In this document: positions 23,836 through 32,143 of the stretch, piece by piece
Layout: each line of letters starts with the position of its first letter
How positions within the stretch are numbered: position 1 is the first letter of the stretch
Assembly (NCBI GenBank): GCA_964558415.1
Contig: CAZLDI010000003.1
Location: 1-64,000, forward strand
DNA from: CAZLDI01 sp964558415
Lineage (GTDB): Bacteria > Chloroflexota > Dehalococcoidia > SM23-28-2 > RBG-16-64-32
Length of the DNA: 64,000 nucleotides
Direction of reading: 5' to 3'
Made by a program: the position numbers and the translations under genes
The notes under the pieces: generated by a model
Seen by the model: the letters and a program-made list of their open reading frames with translations, nothing else
Told to the model about the DNA's origin: nothing
The model's database searches: none

Positions 23836-25272
23836 ATGGTAGAGACGACCGTCAGTGAGAGCACAATCAGTGGTGGGCAACGGATACTTACCACCAACGG
23901 CACGGAGCGCGTGCTCGACGATTCCGTGGTCGACGAGCTCGCAGCCGGGCTGCGCGGCGAAATCCTACGGCCCAGCGACCAACCTTACGACGTAGTGCGC
24001 AAGGTATGGAACGGGATGGTCGACAAGCGCCCGGCGTTGATCGCGCGTTGCGGCGGCACCGCCGACGTCGTCGACTGCGTGCGGTTTGCGCGCGAACATG
24101 ACCTGCTTGTGTCGGTGCGAGGGGGGGGCCACAACTATGCCGGCAACTCCGTCTGCGAAGGTGGGCTGATGATCGACCTGTCGCCGATGAAAGGAATCTA
24201 CGTGGATCCCGCGCGACGGACGGCGCGGGCTCAGGCAGGACTGAAGCTCGGGGAGTTCGACCGCGAGACGCAGGCCTTCGGTCTGGCGACCACGCTTGGG
24301 GTCATGTCAGATACAGGCATCGCGGGGGTCACACTGGGCGGTGGCTACGGCTGGCTCGGCGGAAAGTATGGTCTAGCGTGCGACAACGTGCTCTCAGTTG
24401 AGGTCGTCACTGCGGACGGCCGTGTCGTGACCGCGAGCGCCGAGCAGGACAAAGATCTCTTCTGGGGTGTACGGGGTGCGGGCGCCAATCTCGGAATCGT
24501 CACGTCGTTCGAATACCGGCTGTATGAGGTCGGGACCGTCCTCGGGGGCATGGTGATCTATCCGATAACAATCGGTAAGGAGGCGATGCAATTATTCGAT
24601 GAGTTCTCAGCTACGTGCCCGGACGAGGTGACCACGGTCGGCTTGCTCCTGACCGCGCCGGACGGCAACCCAGCAGTCGCCATCGCTGCCTGTTACTGCG
24701 GGCCTCTCGATGAAGGCGAGCGGATCTTGAAGCCGATCAGGGCATTGGCGCAGCCGGTGGCCGATCTCTTCGCGCCACAGCCGTACGTACAGATGCAAAC
24801 CATCTTCGATGACCCCTGGCAAGGAGGACGGCGCTATTACAGCAAGTCAAGTATCGTCCGGCGCTTGAGTGAGCCGGCGATCGAGACGTTCCTGGAGCTG
24901 GCCCGCTCCTTTCCCACTCCGCTTTCCAGCGTTGGCTTTCAACAGCTGCACGGTGCGGCAGGCCGCGTCGGCGCGAGCGAGACGGCGTTCCCGCATCGCT
25001 ACGATCACTTAAGCATCTATGTCCATCCGGCGACGGACGACCCGGCCGACGACGAAAAGATCTCCCGCTGGGGACGAAAGGGCTGGGACACGATACAGCC
25101 GTTCGTCGAACGGGCGCTGTATGTGAACGGCTTGGAAGATGCACTGGAGGAGGGCGAGCAGCGGGTACAGGAGGCGTACGGGTCCAACTATGCAAAGCTG
25201 GTGGCACTGAAGAACAAATATGACCCCACCAACTTCTTCCGCCTGAACGCCAATATCATGCCGACGGTGTGA
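23836..25272 (+). CDS. FAD-linked oxidase, BBE-like (third copy)
   Basis: Flavoprotein oxidase of 478 aa, intact. The FAD domain has RGGGHNYAGNSVCEGG (flavin His at about residue 100) and LGGGYGWLGGKYGLACDN. The C-terminus has YDPTNFFRLNANIMPTV. It is about 20 residues longer at the N-terminus than the 163 copy, although both begin MVE(A/T)TVSES. AAGGAGGAG precedes the ATG. It is the likely functional partner or target of the upstream LuxR fusion. Confidence 0.9.
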   Translation: MVETTVSESTISGGQRILTTNGTERVLDDSVVDELAAGLRGEILRPSDQPYDVVRKVWNGMVDKRPALIARCGGTADVVDCVRFAREHDLLVSVRGGGHNYAGNSVCEGGLMIDLSPMKGIYVDPARRTARAQAGLKLGEFDRETQAFGLATTLGVMSDTGIAGVTLGGGYGWLGGKYGLACDNVLSVEVVTADGRVVTASAEQDKDLFWGVRGAGANLGIVTSFEYRLYEVGTVLGGMVIYPITIGKEAMQLFDEFSATCPDEVTTVGLLLTAPDGNPAVAIAACYCGPLDEGERILKPIRALAQPVADLFAPQPYVQMQTIFDDPWQGGRRYYSKSSIVRRLSEPAIETFLELARSFPTPLSSVGFQQLHGAAGRVGASETAFPHRYDHLSIYVHPATDDPADDEKISRWGRKGWDTIQPFVERALYVNGLEDALEEGEQRVQEAYGSNYAKLVALKNKYDPTNFFRLNANIMPTV

Positions 25273-25419
25273 CGCCTGTCGCCTGCCAGCCAGCTCCGGA
25301 GCGAGGTATCGAAGTCGGGGCGCGATACTAGATAATGGCGGTGTGGACGAGAGATCCCCTCTATCCGTCTACGCGACCGCTGGCGTAGGTGTGTGGGGAG
25401 GTGGCAAAGGTCAGCGGGG

Positions 25420-25425
25420 TACAAT
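25420..25425 (+). promoter_or_regulatory. -10 box (TACAAT) upstream of 25499 - purH
   Basis: TACAAT lies 7 nt before a GTG (25433) that opens a 20-codon frame ending at 25495, 3 nt before the ATG at 25499. This could be a leaderless upstream ORF that couples translation; the evidence is positional only. Confidence 0.35.
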
Positions 25426-25498
25426 GGGGCGCGTGAGCGCGATCTTGTCGCAAACAGCCCTCGCCACCGATGACCGGTCAGCAGCAACTCGCTGAGCC

Positions 25499-25942
25499 AT
25501 GGCCACCTACCGCATCTACTACGCCGAGCGCGATCCTAACGCCGCCGTCGCGACCTCCCGCTACGCCGGCCGCGTCTACTCGCTGGGACGCGAGGTGGAG
25601 AGCAACCCCGCGAGCGCGGAAGTGGAGTGGGAAGAGACGGTTGACGCCGACAGCGCCCCGGAGGCGCTGGACGCGTTCTTCGGCGACCACGTACGCAACC
25701 GCTCCGAGGTCATGTGGGTCGACGACGACGGCGAGAGTCACGCTATGGAAGGCGAGGTGGACTACAACCCGGACATGACCTACATCTGGGTCGAGAAAGA
25801 GAAGCTGATGGAGTACCAGGGCCTGGACGAAGCGACGCCGGGGCTGGTGGTGTGCCCCCTGTGCGACGGTCACGGCGAGGTGGAACCGGAGGCGGCCGAA
25901 GCGTACATGGCCGGGGTGGCAGGAGAGCCATTCGAGGGATGA
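25499..25942 (+). CDS. hypothetical protein with C-terminal CxxC
   Basis: Acidic protein of 147 aa that I do not recognise. The N-terminal region is beta-rich and acidic (YRIYYAERDPNAAVAT; VEWEETVDADSAPEALDAFF). The C-terminus contains CPLCDGHGEV, a single CxxCxGxG element resembling half of a DnaJ-type zinc centre. Its stop overlaps the purH start (ATGA), indicating coupled translation. Confidence 0.75.
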   Translation: MATYRIYYAERDPNAAVATSRYAGRVYSLGREVESNPASAEVEWEETVDADSAPEALDAFFGDHVRNRSEVMWVDDDGESHAMEGEVDYNPDMTYIWVEKEKLMEYQGLDEATPGLVVCPLCDGHGEVEPEAAEAYMAGVAGEPFEG

Positions 25943-27555
25943 TCGCCCTCCTGGCCCCTTACGACAAATCCGGCCTCACAGAGTTCGCCTCCGGCCTCGC
26001 GGCACTCGGGTTCGAGATCGTCTCGACCAGCGGCACCCTCAAGTATCTCGGCGAATCCGGCGTCCCCGCGCGCGCTGTTTCCGACCTCACCGGCTTCCCG
26101 GAGATCCTGGACGGTCGCGTGAAGACGCTGCACCCGATGGTGCACGGCGGCATCCTGGCACGGCGCGACAAGGCGGAGCACATGGAAGAGCTTCGCGGGC
26201 ATGGGATACCGCCGATTGACATCGTCTGCATCAACCTCTACCCGTTCCGCGAGACCGTAGCGAAGCCCGGCATCACGTTGGAGGACGCGCTTGAGAACAT
26301 AGACATCGGCGGGCCGGCGATGATCAGGGCGGCGGCCAAGAACTTCCCGTCCGTCCTCGTGCTCGTCGACCCAGCAGACTATCAGGAGGCGCTGGACCGG
26401 TTGAGCGCGTCCCCCGACGGCGCTCAGGGCGGGCGAACCGATCTGGAATACCGCCGGCGCCTGGCCGAGAAGGCGTTCCAGCATGTCGCGAGCTACGACA
26501 CCGCGATCGCGCGGTGGATGCGGGAGGAAGGAGGAAGGAGGAAGGAGGAAGCAGAGGGGCCGGACTTCCCGCAGCAGCTCACCGTTGGCCTGGAAAAAGT
26601 TGCGGCTCTTCGTTACGGAGAGAACCCGCACCAACGCGGTGCGCTCTATCGCGAAGACAGGCCGGGTCCAGCTTCGGGACTGATCGCCGCTGAGCAGCTG
26701 CACGGCCTCGAAATGTCCTACCTCAACTACTTTGACGCCGACGCCGCCCGGCGCTGTGTCGCAGAGTTCGACGACCCGACGGTCGTCATCGTGAAGCACG
26801 CCACGCCGTGCGGGATCGCTTCCTACGAAGACATCGCGGTTGCCTACCAGCGTGCCTTCGACTCAGACCCTGTCTCGCCGTTCGGCGGGATCATCGCGGC
26901 CAACCGCGAAGTCACCTGGGAGATGACCGAGGCGATGAAGGGCATGCGCTATGACGTGATGGTCGCGCCCGGGTACGAAGAGCGGGCGCTCGAACGGCTG
27001 CGGAAGCGGCGTGACTTGCGCATTTTGTGCGTGCCGGAGCAGGGAGCAAGGAGCAAGGAGCAAGGAGTAAGGGGCAAGGAGCAAGGAGCAGGGAGCCTCG
27101 AATACCGTACGGTGCTCGGCGGGATGCTGGTGCAGGAGAGCGATACGCGGCGCGCGGCAGAGCTTGAACTGCGCGTGGGGACGAAGCGCGCGCCAACTTC
27201 GGCCGAACTCGCCGAGCTGCGCTTCGCCTGGACTTGCGTGAAGTACGTGAAGAGCAACGCCATTGTACTGGCGAAAGAGCGCGCGACCGTCGGCATCGGC
27301 GCTGGGCAGCAGAACCGCAAGAAGCCGGTGGAGCTCGCGCTCGAGCTGGCCGGAGGGCGAGCGAAGGGCGCCGTCGCCGCCTCCGACGCGTTCTTCCCGT
27401 TCGCCCGCGACGATGCCGTCGAGATCGCCTGCCGCGCGGGCGTGACCGCGATCATCCAGCCGGGGGGCGGCGTCCGTGACGACGAAGCCGCTGAGGTCTG
27501 CGACGAGTACGGTGTGGCGATGGTGTTCACCGGAACGCGGGCGTTCCGGCACTAG
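25939..27555 (+). CDS. purH: bifunctional AICAR formyltransferase / IMP cyclohydrolase
   Basis: Catalyses the last two steps of IMP synthesis; 538 aa. The N-terminal MGS-type cyclohydrolase domain (about 1-190) shows SGLTEFASGLAALG, STSGTLKYL, GRVKTLHPMVHGG and NIDIGGPAMIRAAAKN. The C-terminal formyltransferase shows LRYGENPHQRGALY, VIVKHATPCGIA, SPFGGIIA and the QPGGGVRDDE end. The start is the ATG overlapping the preceding stop; an open frame further upstream is a shadow. Two variable loops are filled by heptamer-encoded inserts (KE-rich at about 195-205; RSKEQGVRGKEQG at about 370-385). The alternative, broken-gene reading is unlikely because the frame is intact. Confidence 0.95.
   Translation: MIALLAPYDKSGLTEFASGLAALGFEIVSTSGTLKYLGESGVPARAVSDLTGFPEILDGRVKTLHPMVHGGILARRDKAEHMEELRGHGIPPIDIVCINLYPFRETVAKPGITLEDALENIDIGGPAMIRAAAKNFPSVLVLVDPADYQEALDRLSASPDGAQGGRTDLEYRRRLAEKAFQHVASYDTAIARWMREEGGRRKEEAEGPDFPQQLTVGLEKVAALRYGENPHQRGALYREDRPGPASGLIAAEQLHGLEMSYLNYFDADAARRCVAEFDDPTVVIVKHATPCGIASYEDIAVAYQRAFDSDPVSPFGGIIAANREVTWEMTEAMKGMRYDVMVAPGYEERALERLRKRRDLRILCVPEQGARSKEQGVRGKEQGAGSLEYRTVLGGMLVQESDTRRAAELELRVGTKRAPTSAELAELRFAWTCVKYVKSNAIVLAKERATVGIGAGQQNRKKPVELALELAGGRAKGAVAASDAFFPFARDDAVEIACRAGVTAIIQPGGGVRDDEAAEVCDEYGVAMVFTGTRAFRH
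26523..26550 (+). repeat. heptamer repeat GGAGGAA x4 inside purH
   Basis: Four perfect consecutive GGAGGAA units encode a Lys/Glu/Arg-rich loop between conserved blocks of PurH. Loss or gain of one unit would shift the frame. Confidence 0.85.
27036..27091 (+). repeat. heptamer repeat GGAGCAA x8 inside purH
   Basis: Eight consecutive heptamers, four of them exactly GGAGCAA and the others one base different. They encode an EQG/SKEQG-type loop in the formyltransferase domain. Confidence 0.85.
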
Positions 27556-27579
27556 GCCTCCGACGCTCCAGTCCGCGTA

Positions 27580-27608
27580 TTGACACTCGTAAGGTGCGGT
27601 GCTAGATT
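27580..27608 (+). promoter_or_regulatory. strong sigma70-like promoter (TTGACA-17-TAGATT) of the cytochrome operon
   Basis: TTGACA at 27580-27585 and TAGATT at 27603-27608 with exactly 17 bp between. The start near 27615 leaves an about 70-nt leader before the 44-aa gene. Confidence 0.75.
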
Positions 27609-27683
27609 GCGATTGAGACAGCTTTCACAATCGGGCGCGAGACCTGAGACTGTGGTATAAAGCCGGACGAGGACGCTACAACG

Positions 27684-27818
27684 ATGCCCCCGCTGGACAT
27701 AGTAACGGACAATCTGTTCAGGCAAGTCCCAGAGGGATTCGAGTTTCTCGGAGTGCTGCTCACGATACTCGGTTCGCTGGCGATCATGGTGGCGCTCGGC
27801 GCCTGGTGGTCCCGCTAG
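27684..27818 (+). CDS. 44-aa single-span membrane protein, putative small bc-complex subunit
   Basis: Small ORF beginning MPPLDIVTDNLFRQVPEG, followed by one hydrophobic helix (about residues 20-41, FLGVLLTILGSLAIMVALGA) and ending WWSR. GAGGA lies 10 nt before the ATG. It is the first gene after the strong promoter and ends 9 nt before the cytochrome b gene. It resembles in form the tiny single-helix subunits of b6f and bc complexes, but I know no sequence family for it. A role in assembly or stability of the complex is inference from position. Confidence 0.6.
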   Translation: MPPLDIVTDNLFRQVPEGFEFLGVLLTILGSLAIMVALGAWWSR

Positions 27819-27827
27819 GAGCCGCCG

Positions 27828-28607
27828 ATGGCGATCACTGAAGAACCGGGAAAACCACGAAACTGGTCGGAGCGCATCGGCGTCCTTCAGGACCGCATCT
27901 ACAACGCGCTTTTCCACAACTACATCTGGCAGTCCATCTTCCGCTCCGGCTACCCGAACACCCCGCGCAACCAGATGCTCGTCGTGGCGACAAACGTCTT
28001 CCTTCACCTGCACCCTACGCGCGTGCACAAGACGCACGTCAAGATCACCCACACCTACTGCCTCGGCGGGCTCACCTTCTTCATGTTCCTGGTGCTCACG
28101 GTCACCGGTGTGCTGCTGATGTTCTATTACGTGCCTTCAGTCGAGCGCGCCTACCAGGACATCGCTGCGCTGGAGACGAACGTCAAGTTCGGGTTGCTGA
28201 TGCGTAACATGCACCGCTGGACGGCGCACGCCATGGTGATACTCGTGTTCCTGCACATGATGCGTGTGTTCTACACGGGCGCCTATAAACCCCCACGCGA
28301 GTTCAACTGGGTCGTCGGAGTTATTCTGCTTGTGCTTACCCTGGTGCTGTCGTTCACCGGCTACCTGTTGCCGTGGGACCAGCTGGCCCTGTGGGCGGTT
28401 ACTGTAGGGCACGGCATCGGCGGCTCCGCCCCCTACTTTGGCGACGAGACGCAGCTGATCGTGTTCGGCGGCTACGAGATCGGGCCCAACGCGCTGATCC
28501 GTTTCTACACCCTGCACGTGATCGCGCTCCCGTTGCTCGCGGCGATCTTCATGGCCGTGCACTTCTGGCGCATCCGCCGCGACGGCGGCATGGCGCGGCC
28601 CCTCTAG
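27828..28607 (+). CDS. cytochrome b6-type subunit of the quinol:cytochrome c reductase
   Basis: Membrane diheme cytochrome b N-terminal part, 259 aa, with four membrane helices. The heme ligand pairs are His of MHRWTAH with His of VFLHMMR (14 apart) and His of TLHVIA with His of AVHFW (15 apart), the b6 pattern. It carries out quinol oxidation at the outer site and electron transfer across the membrane. AGGAG precedes the ATG. Subunit IV, Rieske and cytochrome c follow in the same operon, so this is a split b6/IV-type complex. Confidence 0.94.
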   Translation: MAITEEPGKPRNWSERIGVLQDRIYNALFHNYIWQSIFRSGYPNTPRNQMLVVATNVFLHLHPTRVHKTHVKITHTYCLGGLTFFMFLVLTVTGVLLMFYYVPSVERAYQDIAALETNVKFGLLMRNMHRWTAHAMVILVFLHMMRVFYTGAYKPPREFNWVVGVILLVLTLVLSFTGYLLPWDQLALWAVTVGHGIGGSAPYFGDETQLIVFGGYEIGPNALIRFYTLHVIALPLLAAIFMAVHFWRIRRDGGMARPL

Positions 28608-28625
28608 GAGGCATCGCTTCCGGCG

Positions 28626-29663
28626 ATGGCGATTGAAGCCCCTGCAGTCAGACCGGCGACCGCGCGCCCGCGCCCCAAGAGGGAGCGGGAGGAGGAAGTT
28701 CTTGTCTGGCCGGACCTGGTCTTTGTCGAGTTCATCTCCGCCGTCCTCTTCACAATCACGTTCTTGATCCTTTCGGTGGCGATAAACGCGCCGCTGCTGA
28801 ACCGCGCGAACCCGAACGTCACGCCGAACCCGTCCAAAGCGCCCTGGTACTTCCTGAACCTGCAGGAGCTGCTGCTGCACATGGACAAGGCCTGGGCCGG
28901 CGTCCTGCTGCCGACGATAGCGCTCGTCTTCTTCGCCTCCATCCCGTACCTCGACCGCAGTCGCGAGGCGCAAGGCATCTGGTTCGGAACGCGCTACTCT
29001 GTCCGGCTCGCAGTGATCTCCGTCATCTACGCCGTAGTGGTAAGCGCCGCGCTTGTGGTCTTCGACGCCGGCGACCGCAACGTGAGTCCTATCCCGGGCA
29101 CGAAGTTCGAGACGGAGCTCGTCACGCGATGGATCCCTTCCTGCGACGCCGGAGCGGTTCATCAGGGCACGCCCTGTCTACGTGACGTGACGGGGGCCAG
29201 GCACACAGGCTTGATCACGATGAAGGACCTCTCCAAGCGCCTCCAGTTCAGTGTGCCGTTCCCAAACTTCTTGCTCGCCAAGCTGAATAATGAGGCGGAC
29301 GAAGAGGCGACCGAAGAAGACAGCAGACTTGACTGGCCCAGAGACCTTGATCATATCCCGGTCCCCTTCAACGACGTGGACTGCTGCTATGGCAGTCTGC
29401 ATCTCTGGAAGGGGATGAACTTGAACGTCCCGAACATCGTGGCGGAGCAGGTGCTGCCCCTATCCACCATTGCGTTTCTGGCACTCTTCATCCTGTACGC
29501 CTTTTTCCGGCTGGGCTGGTTGCGCACCCGGCGCGACGTCTTCATCGTGATGTTCACCTGCGTCCTGGCCTCGTACCTGACGCTTTCCATGATCGGCAGC
29601 TTCTTCCGCGGGCCCGCCCAGGCGCTGGTGCTTCCGGACAAAGTAAAGGTCGACCCAGGCTAG
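28626..29663 (+). CDS. subunit-IV-like cytochrome b C-terminal part with large extramembrane insertion
   Basis: Protein of 345 aa. It starts with a basic cytoplasmic segment and a helix (about 33-55). The quinol-site region PNPSKAPWYFLNLQELL follows, in which the classical PEWY Glu is replaced (APWY). Two more helices follow (about 95-110, 125-145). A long hydrophilic segment (about 150-265), with Cys residues at PSCDAGAVHQGTPC and DVDCCYG, separates them from two final helices (about 277-295 and 303-325). Ordinary subunit IV is about 160 aa, so the insert roughly doubles it. Its function is unknown; it could dock the cupredoxins. Confidence 0.88.
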   Translation: MAIEAPAVRPATARPRPKREREEEVLVWPDLVFVEFISAVLFTITFLILSVAINAPLLNRANPNVTPNPSKAPWYFLNLQELLLHMDKAWAGVLLPTIALVFFASIPYLDRSREAQGIWFGTRYSVRLAVISVIYAVVVSAALVVFDAGDRNVSPIPGTKFETELVTRWIPSCDAGAVHQGTPCLRDVTGARHTGLITMKDLSKRLQFSVPFPNFLLAKLNNEADEEATEEDSRLDWPRDLDHIPVPFNDVDCCYGSLHLWKGMNLNVPNIVAEQVLPLSTIAFLALFILYAFFRLGWLRTRRDVFIVMFTCVLASYLTLSMIGSFFRGPAQALVLPDKVKVDPG

Positions 29664-29674
29664 AGGAATGACGA

Positions 29675-30370
29675 TTGGAATCTGACGCCAATCCAAACAA
29701 CGGGCCGCCTCCCGGCGAGGCTCCGCCGCCTGTCGCGTCTGCCCCCGGCCGCTCGCTCGTCGTGGATACGCCGGTAGCCAGGCCTGTCCCGCGGCGTGAC
29801 GCCATCACGCGCCGGGTATTCCTGCTCGGCGGCTTCTGGAGCGGCCTCTCGCTGGCCATCGTTGGACTTGTCGGCGTGCCCCTGGATTTTATGTGGCTGA
29901 AGAAGATCGGGGGCTTTGGCGGACCCGTCCCAATATCCAAGGACCGCATCCCCGCTGTCGGCGCCGATCCGGTGCGCATCAACGAAGGGCGCTTCTGGCT
30001 TGTGAACCTTGAGGCCGGGACGACGCCCAACGGCGAAGAGACCCGGGGAGGTGTCTGCGCGCTGTGGTGGAAGTGCCCGCACCTGGGCTGCACCGTGCCC
30101 TGGAACCCCGGCTTCAGCTTCAACCAGCGTAAAGGCTGGTTTCGCTGCCCCTGTCACAACTCCACTTACACCAAGGAAGGTGGCGTGCTTGTCTTCGGCC
30201 CGGCGCCTCGCCCCATGGACATGTTTCCGATCGAGGTCCAGCAGGACGGCAGTCTGGTAGTGCAGACCGGCCGCCAGTTCGAGAGCAGCGGCAGCCCAGA
30301 TAACCCCACGCGCGCGGTGCCCCTGGAGCCGGGCAACAAGACGCCGGACCTGATGGCGAGCGAGCAGTGA
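29675..30370 (+). CDS. Rieske iron-sulfur protein
   Basis: [2Fe-2S] Rieske subunit of 231 aa, from a TTG start with GAGG upstream. It has a Pro-rich N-terminus, then a twin-arginine-like TRRVFLLGG with a membrane helix (about 45-67), then the soluble domain. Cluster ligands are in CPHLGCTVPW and CPCHNSTY (Cys/His pairs plus the disulfide cysteines). It transfers electrons from quinol to the cytochrome c encoded next. It lies 11 nt after subunit IV. Confidence 0.95.
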   Translation: MESDANPNNGPPPGEAPPPVASAPGRSLVVDTPVARPVPRRDAITRRVFLLGGFWSGLSLAIVGLVGVPLDFMWLKKIGGFGGPVPISKDRIPAVGADPVRINEGRFWLVNLEAGTTPNGEETRGGVCALWWKCPHLGCTVPWNPGFSFNQRKGWFRCPCHNSTYTKEGGVLVFGPAPRPMDMFPIEVQQDGSLVVQTGRQFESSGSPDNPTRAVPLEPGNKTPDLMASEQ

Positions 30371-30380
30371 TGACGCGCGT

Positions 30381-31535
30381 ATGAACACCAGCAAGCAGAT
30401 CAACGTCATCATCGGACTGCTTATGGTCTTCGCCGTCGCCACAACGCTGTATTTCCTCTGGGACACCCCCCGCGAAGACGAGGCGAACGCGCGGCAGGTA
30501 ATGGAGAACGCCGAGTTCGGCGGCGCGACCTTCGCACAGAATTGTTCGTCCTGCCATGGATTGACGGGCCGCGGCGCCATCGAACGGTCCGGCTTGCCGG
30601 GCGCGCCGCTTAACGTCGAGTCAAATCGAACGACCAAAGTCGGCGATATCAACACCAACCACCTCCGCTTCCTGGGCACCATCACCTGCGGCCGCGGAGG
30701 TACCGTAATGCCTGCCTGGTCAACCTCCCAGGGCGGCGCCCTCAACGACTTCCAGATACGGCAGCTGGTGACGCTGATTACGGGGGTCTTCCCCGAGGGC
30801 GACCCGCCGAGCAATCCAAACATCGTCGGTGACCCGAATGCGGTCAGTGAAGAGGCGTGGCAGCACGCGCTCGACCTGGTCAACCACGCGCAGGTTTTCG
30901 ACCCACCCAAGGAGCTGGATGAGGACGTGAACGCGGAGGCGGGGAGTCTCCTACTGAACGATACAACCGGACTGGCGAAGGATGCTATCTTACGCCTCGG
31001 CGGAGAGAGTCTGGACAAAGACTATGAGTTACTGCTCGTCGTCAGTGTTTCAGGCAACGAGGTAGAGGTGGAGCGCGGAATCGAGGGGACAGACGCCGCT
31101 GAACACACCACCGGGTCTGAGGTGTATGGAGCCCCCGTCCCTTCCGGCACCACGATCACCAGCGCCACCTGCGGCCAGGCAGCCGCGAGCACTCCGCTTG
31201 CGGTCGAGACGGTGGATGTCAGCGGCGCCGTAAGAGCCGATCTCGGCGACAATTTCTTCGACTTCGGCGGCAAGCGGAACCCGAACCTGCGCGTTAAGGC
31301 GGGACAGGCGGTCACTGTAAGCCTGTCGCATATCGGTAGCGCGCCTCACAACATGCGCACCGCGGGCGCGGACGGCGAGTTCGACTCGGACGACGACAAC
31401 GCTTCAGACCCGGACTTGATCAGCGGCGGCGCCACCGGAACGCTGACCTTCACCTTTAACGCCCCCGGCGGGTCTGCGTACCGGTGTGACTTCCACCCGG
31501 ATCAGATGAAGGGCGAGATCGAAGTCACGGAATAG
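30381..31535 (+). CDS. membrane-anchored cytochrome c - cupredoxin fusion
   Basis: Protein of 384 aa. A signal-anchor helix (about 6-27) precedes a monoheme cytochrome c domain with CSSCHG at 55-60 and a distal Met (TVMPAW). A middle region (about 180-280) follows, and a C-terminal cupredoxin domain (about 290-384). The cupredoxin's blue-copper ligands are visible: His in APHNMR and Cys, His and Met in YRCDFHPDQMKG. It would take electrons from Rieske to heme and pass them to its own copper site or to the next gene's cupredoxin. I do not recall this exact fusion in standard bc complexes. It lies 10 nt after the Rieske stop. Confidence 0.88.
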   Translation: MNTSKQINVIIGLLMVFAVATTLYFLWDTPREDEANARQVMENAEFGGATFAQNCSSCHGLTGRGAIERSGLPGAPLNVESNRTTKVGDINTNHLRFLGTITCGRGGTVMPAWSTSQGGALNDFQIRQLVTLITGVFPEGDPPSNPNIVGDPNAVSEEAWQHALDLVNHAQVFDPPKELDEDVNAEAGSLLLNDTTGLAKDAILRLGGESLDKDYELLLVVSVSGNEVEVERGIEGTDAAEHTTGSEVYGAPVPSGTTITSATCGQAAASTPLAVETVDVSGAVRADLGDNFFDFGGKRNPNLRVKAGQAVTVSLSHIGSAPHNMRTAGADGEFDSDDDNASDPDLISGGATGTLTFTFNAPGGSAYRCDFHPDQMKGEIEVTE

Positions 31536-31553
31536 ACTATTTCGCTCATAGCC

Positions 31554-31574
31554 GGGCGGCCGCGGCGGCCGCCC
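31554..31574 (+). promoter_or_regulatory. GC-rich perfect palindrome between the two cupredoxin genes
   Basis: GGGCGGCCGC-G-GCGGCCGCCC forms a very stable hairpin without a T-run. It may set differential expression or mRNA stability for the downstream lipoprotein. Confidence 0.5.
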
Positions 31575-31593
31575 AAGATGGAGGCTGGCCCCG

Positions 31594-32067
31594 ATGCAGA
31601 ACGCATACCGCCTGCTCGGCACGGCACTGCTCCTCGTCTCTGTCACTACGCTCGCCTGCGGTGGCGATGACGACGACGAAGGCCCCAGTATCGACGGCGC
31701 CTCGCCGCCCGGGCTGACTTTACAGGAACAGCCAGACGTCGTGCAGGAGCTTGATACGGAGTTGACCGCGTCTGAAGGCGGCGGCTTCGGGATTGAGGCG
31801 AGAGGCGCGCTGTTTGCCCCTAACAAGCTGGGCATGGCGGTGGGCGATTCGGCCACCTTGCGCCTGACCAACAAGGACGGCCAGACGCACAACCTGCGTA
31901 TCGCCGGCCTGGACGGACAGTATGAGACGGAAGACGATGCGGCGGTGCCGGACGCAGGTCAGTCTGAGATCGGGGAGGTGAACTTCACACCCCCCGTAGC
32001 CGGCGCGTATACATTCCGCTGCGACTTCCACCCGGGCACAATGGGCGGACAGGTCATCGTCCAATAG
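31594..32067 (+). CDS. cupredoxin lipoprotein
   Basis: Blue-copper protein of 157 aa. A lipoprotein signal ends in TTLACGG (lipobox Cys22), followed by an acidic linker and a cupredoxin domain. The copper ligands are His in QTHNLR and Cys/His/Met in FRCDFHPGTMGG. It is homologous to the C-terminal domain of the preceding gene. It is probably the mobile or surface-tethered electron acceptor of the complex. GGAGG precedes the ATG. Confidence 0.88.
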   Translation: MQNAYRLLGTALLLVSVTTLACGGDDDDEGPSIDGASPPGLTLQEQPDVVQELDTELTASEGGGFGIEARGALFAPNKLGMAVGDSATLRLTNKDGQTHNLRIAGLDGQYETEDDAAVPDAGQSEIGEVNFTPPVAGAYTFRCDFHPGTMGGQVIVQ

Positions 32068-32143
32068 CGTTAGGGCTTCGCCCGCCAAGGAGCGTCGCGC
32101 CTACGATCGCCGCGACATCGGGTACGCACTCAACGGCGTGCTG

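Noticed and set aside
25433..25495. 20-codon upstream ORF as a gene
   Set aside because: Only a -10 box and a GTG support it; it is kept as a note on the promoter, not as a CDS.
27036..27091. CRISPR array in purH
   Set aside because: Units are 7 bp without spacers and lie in an intact coding frame.
28137..29162. Long antisense frame across the cytochrome b genes
   Set aside because: The plus strand encodes well-supported heme and membrane proteins; the antisense product is Arg/Asp/His-rich without motifs.
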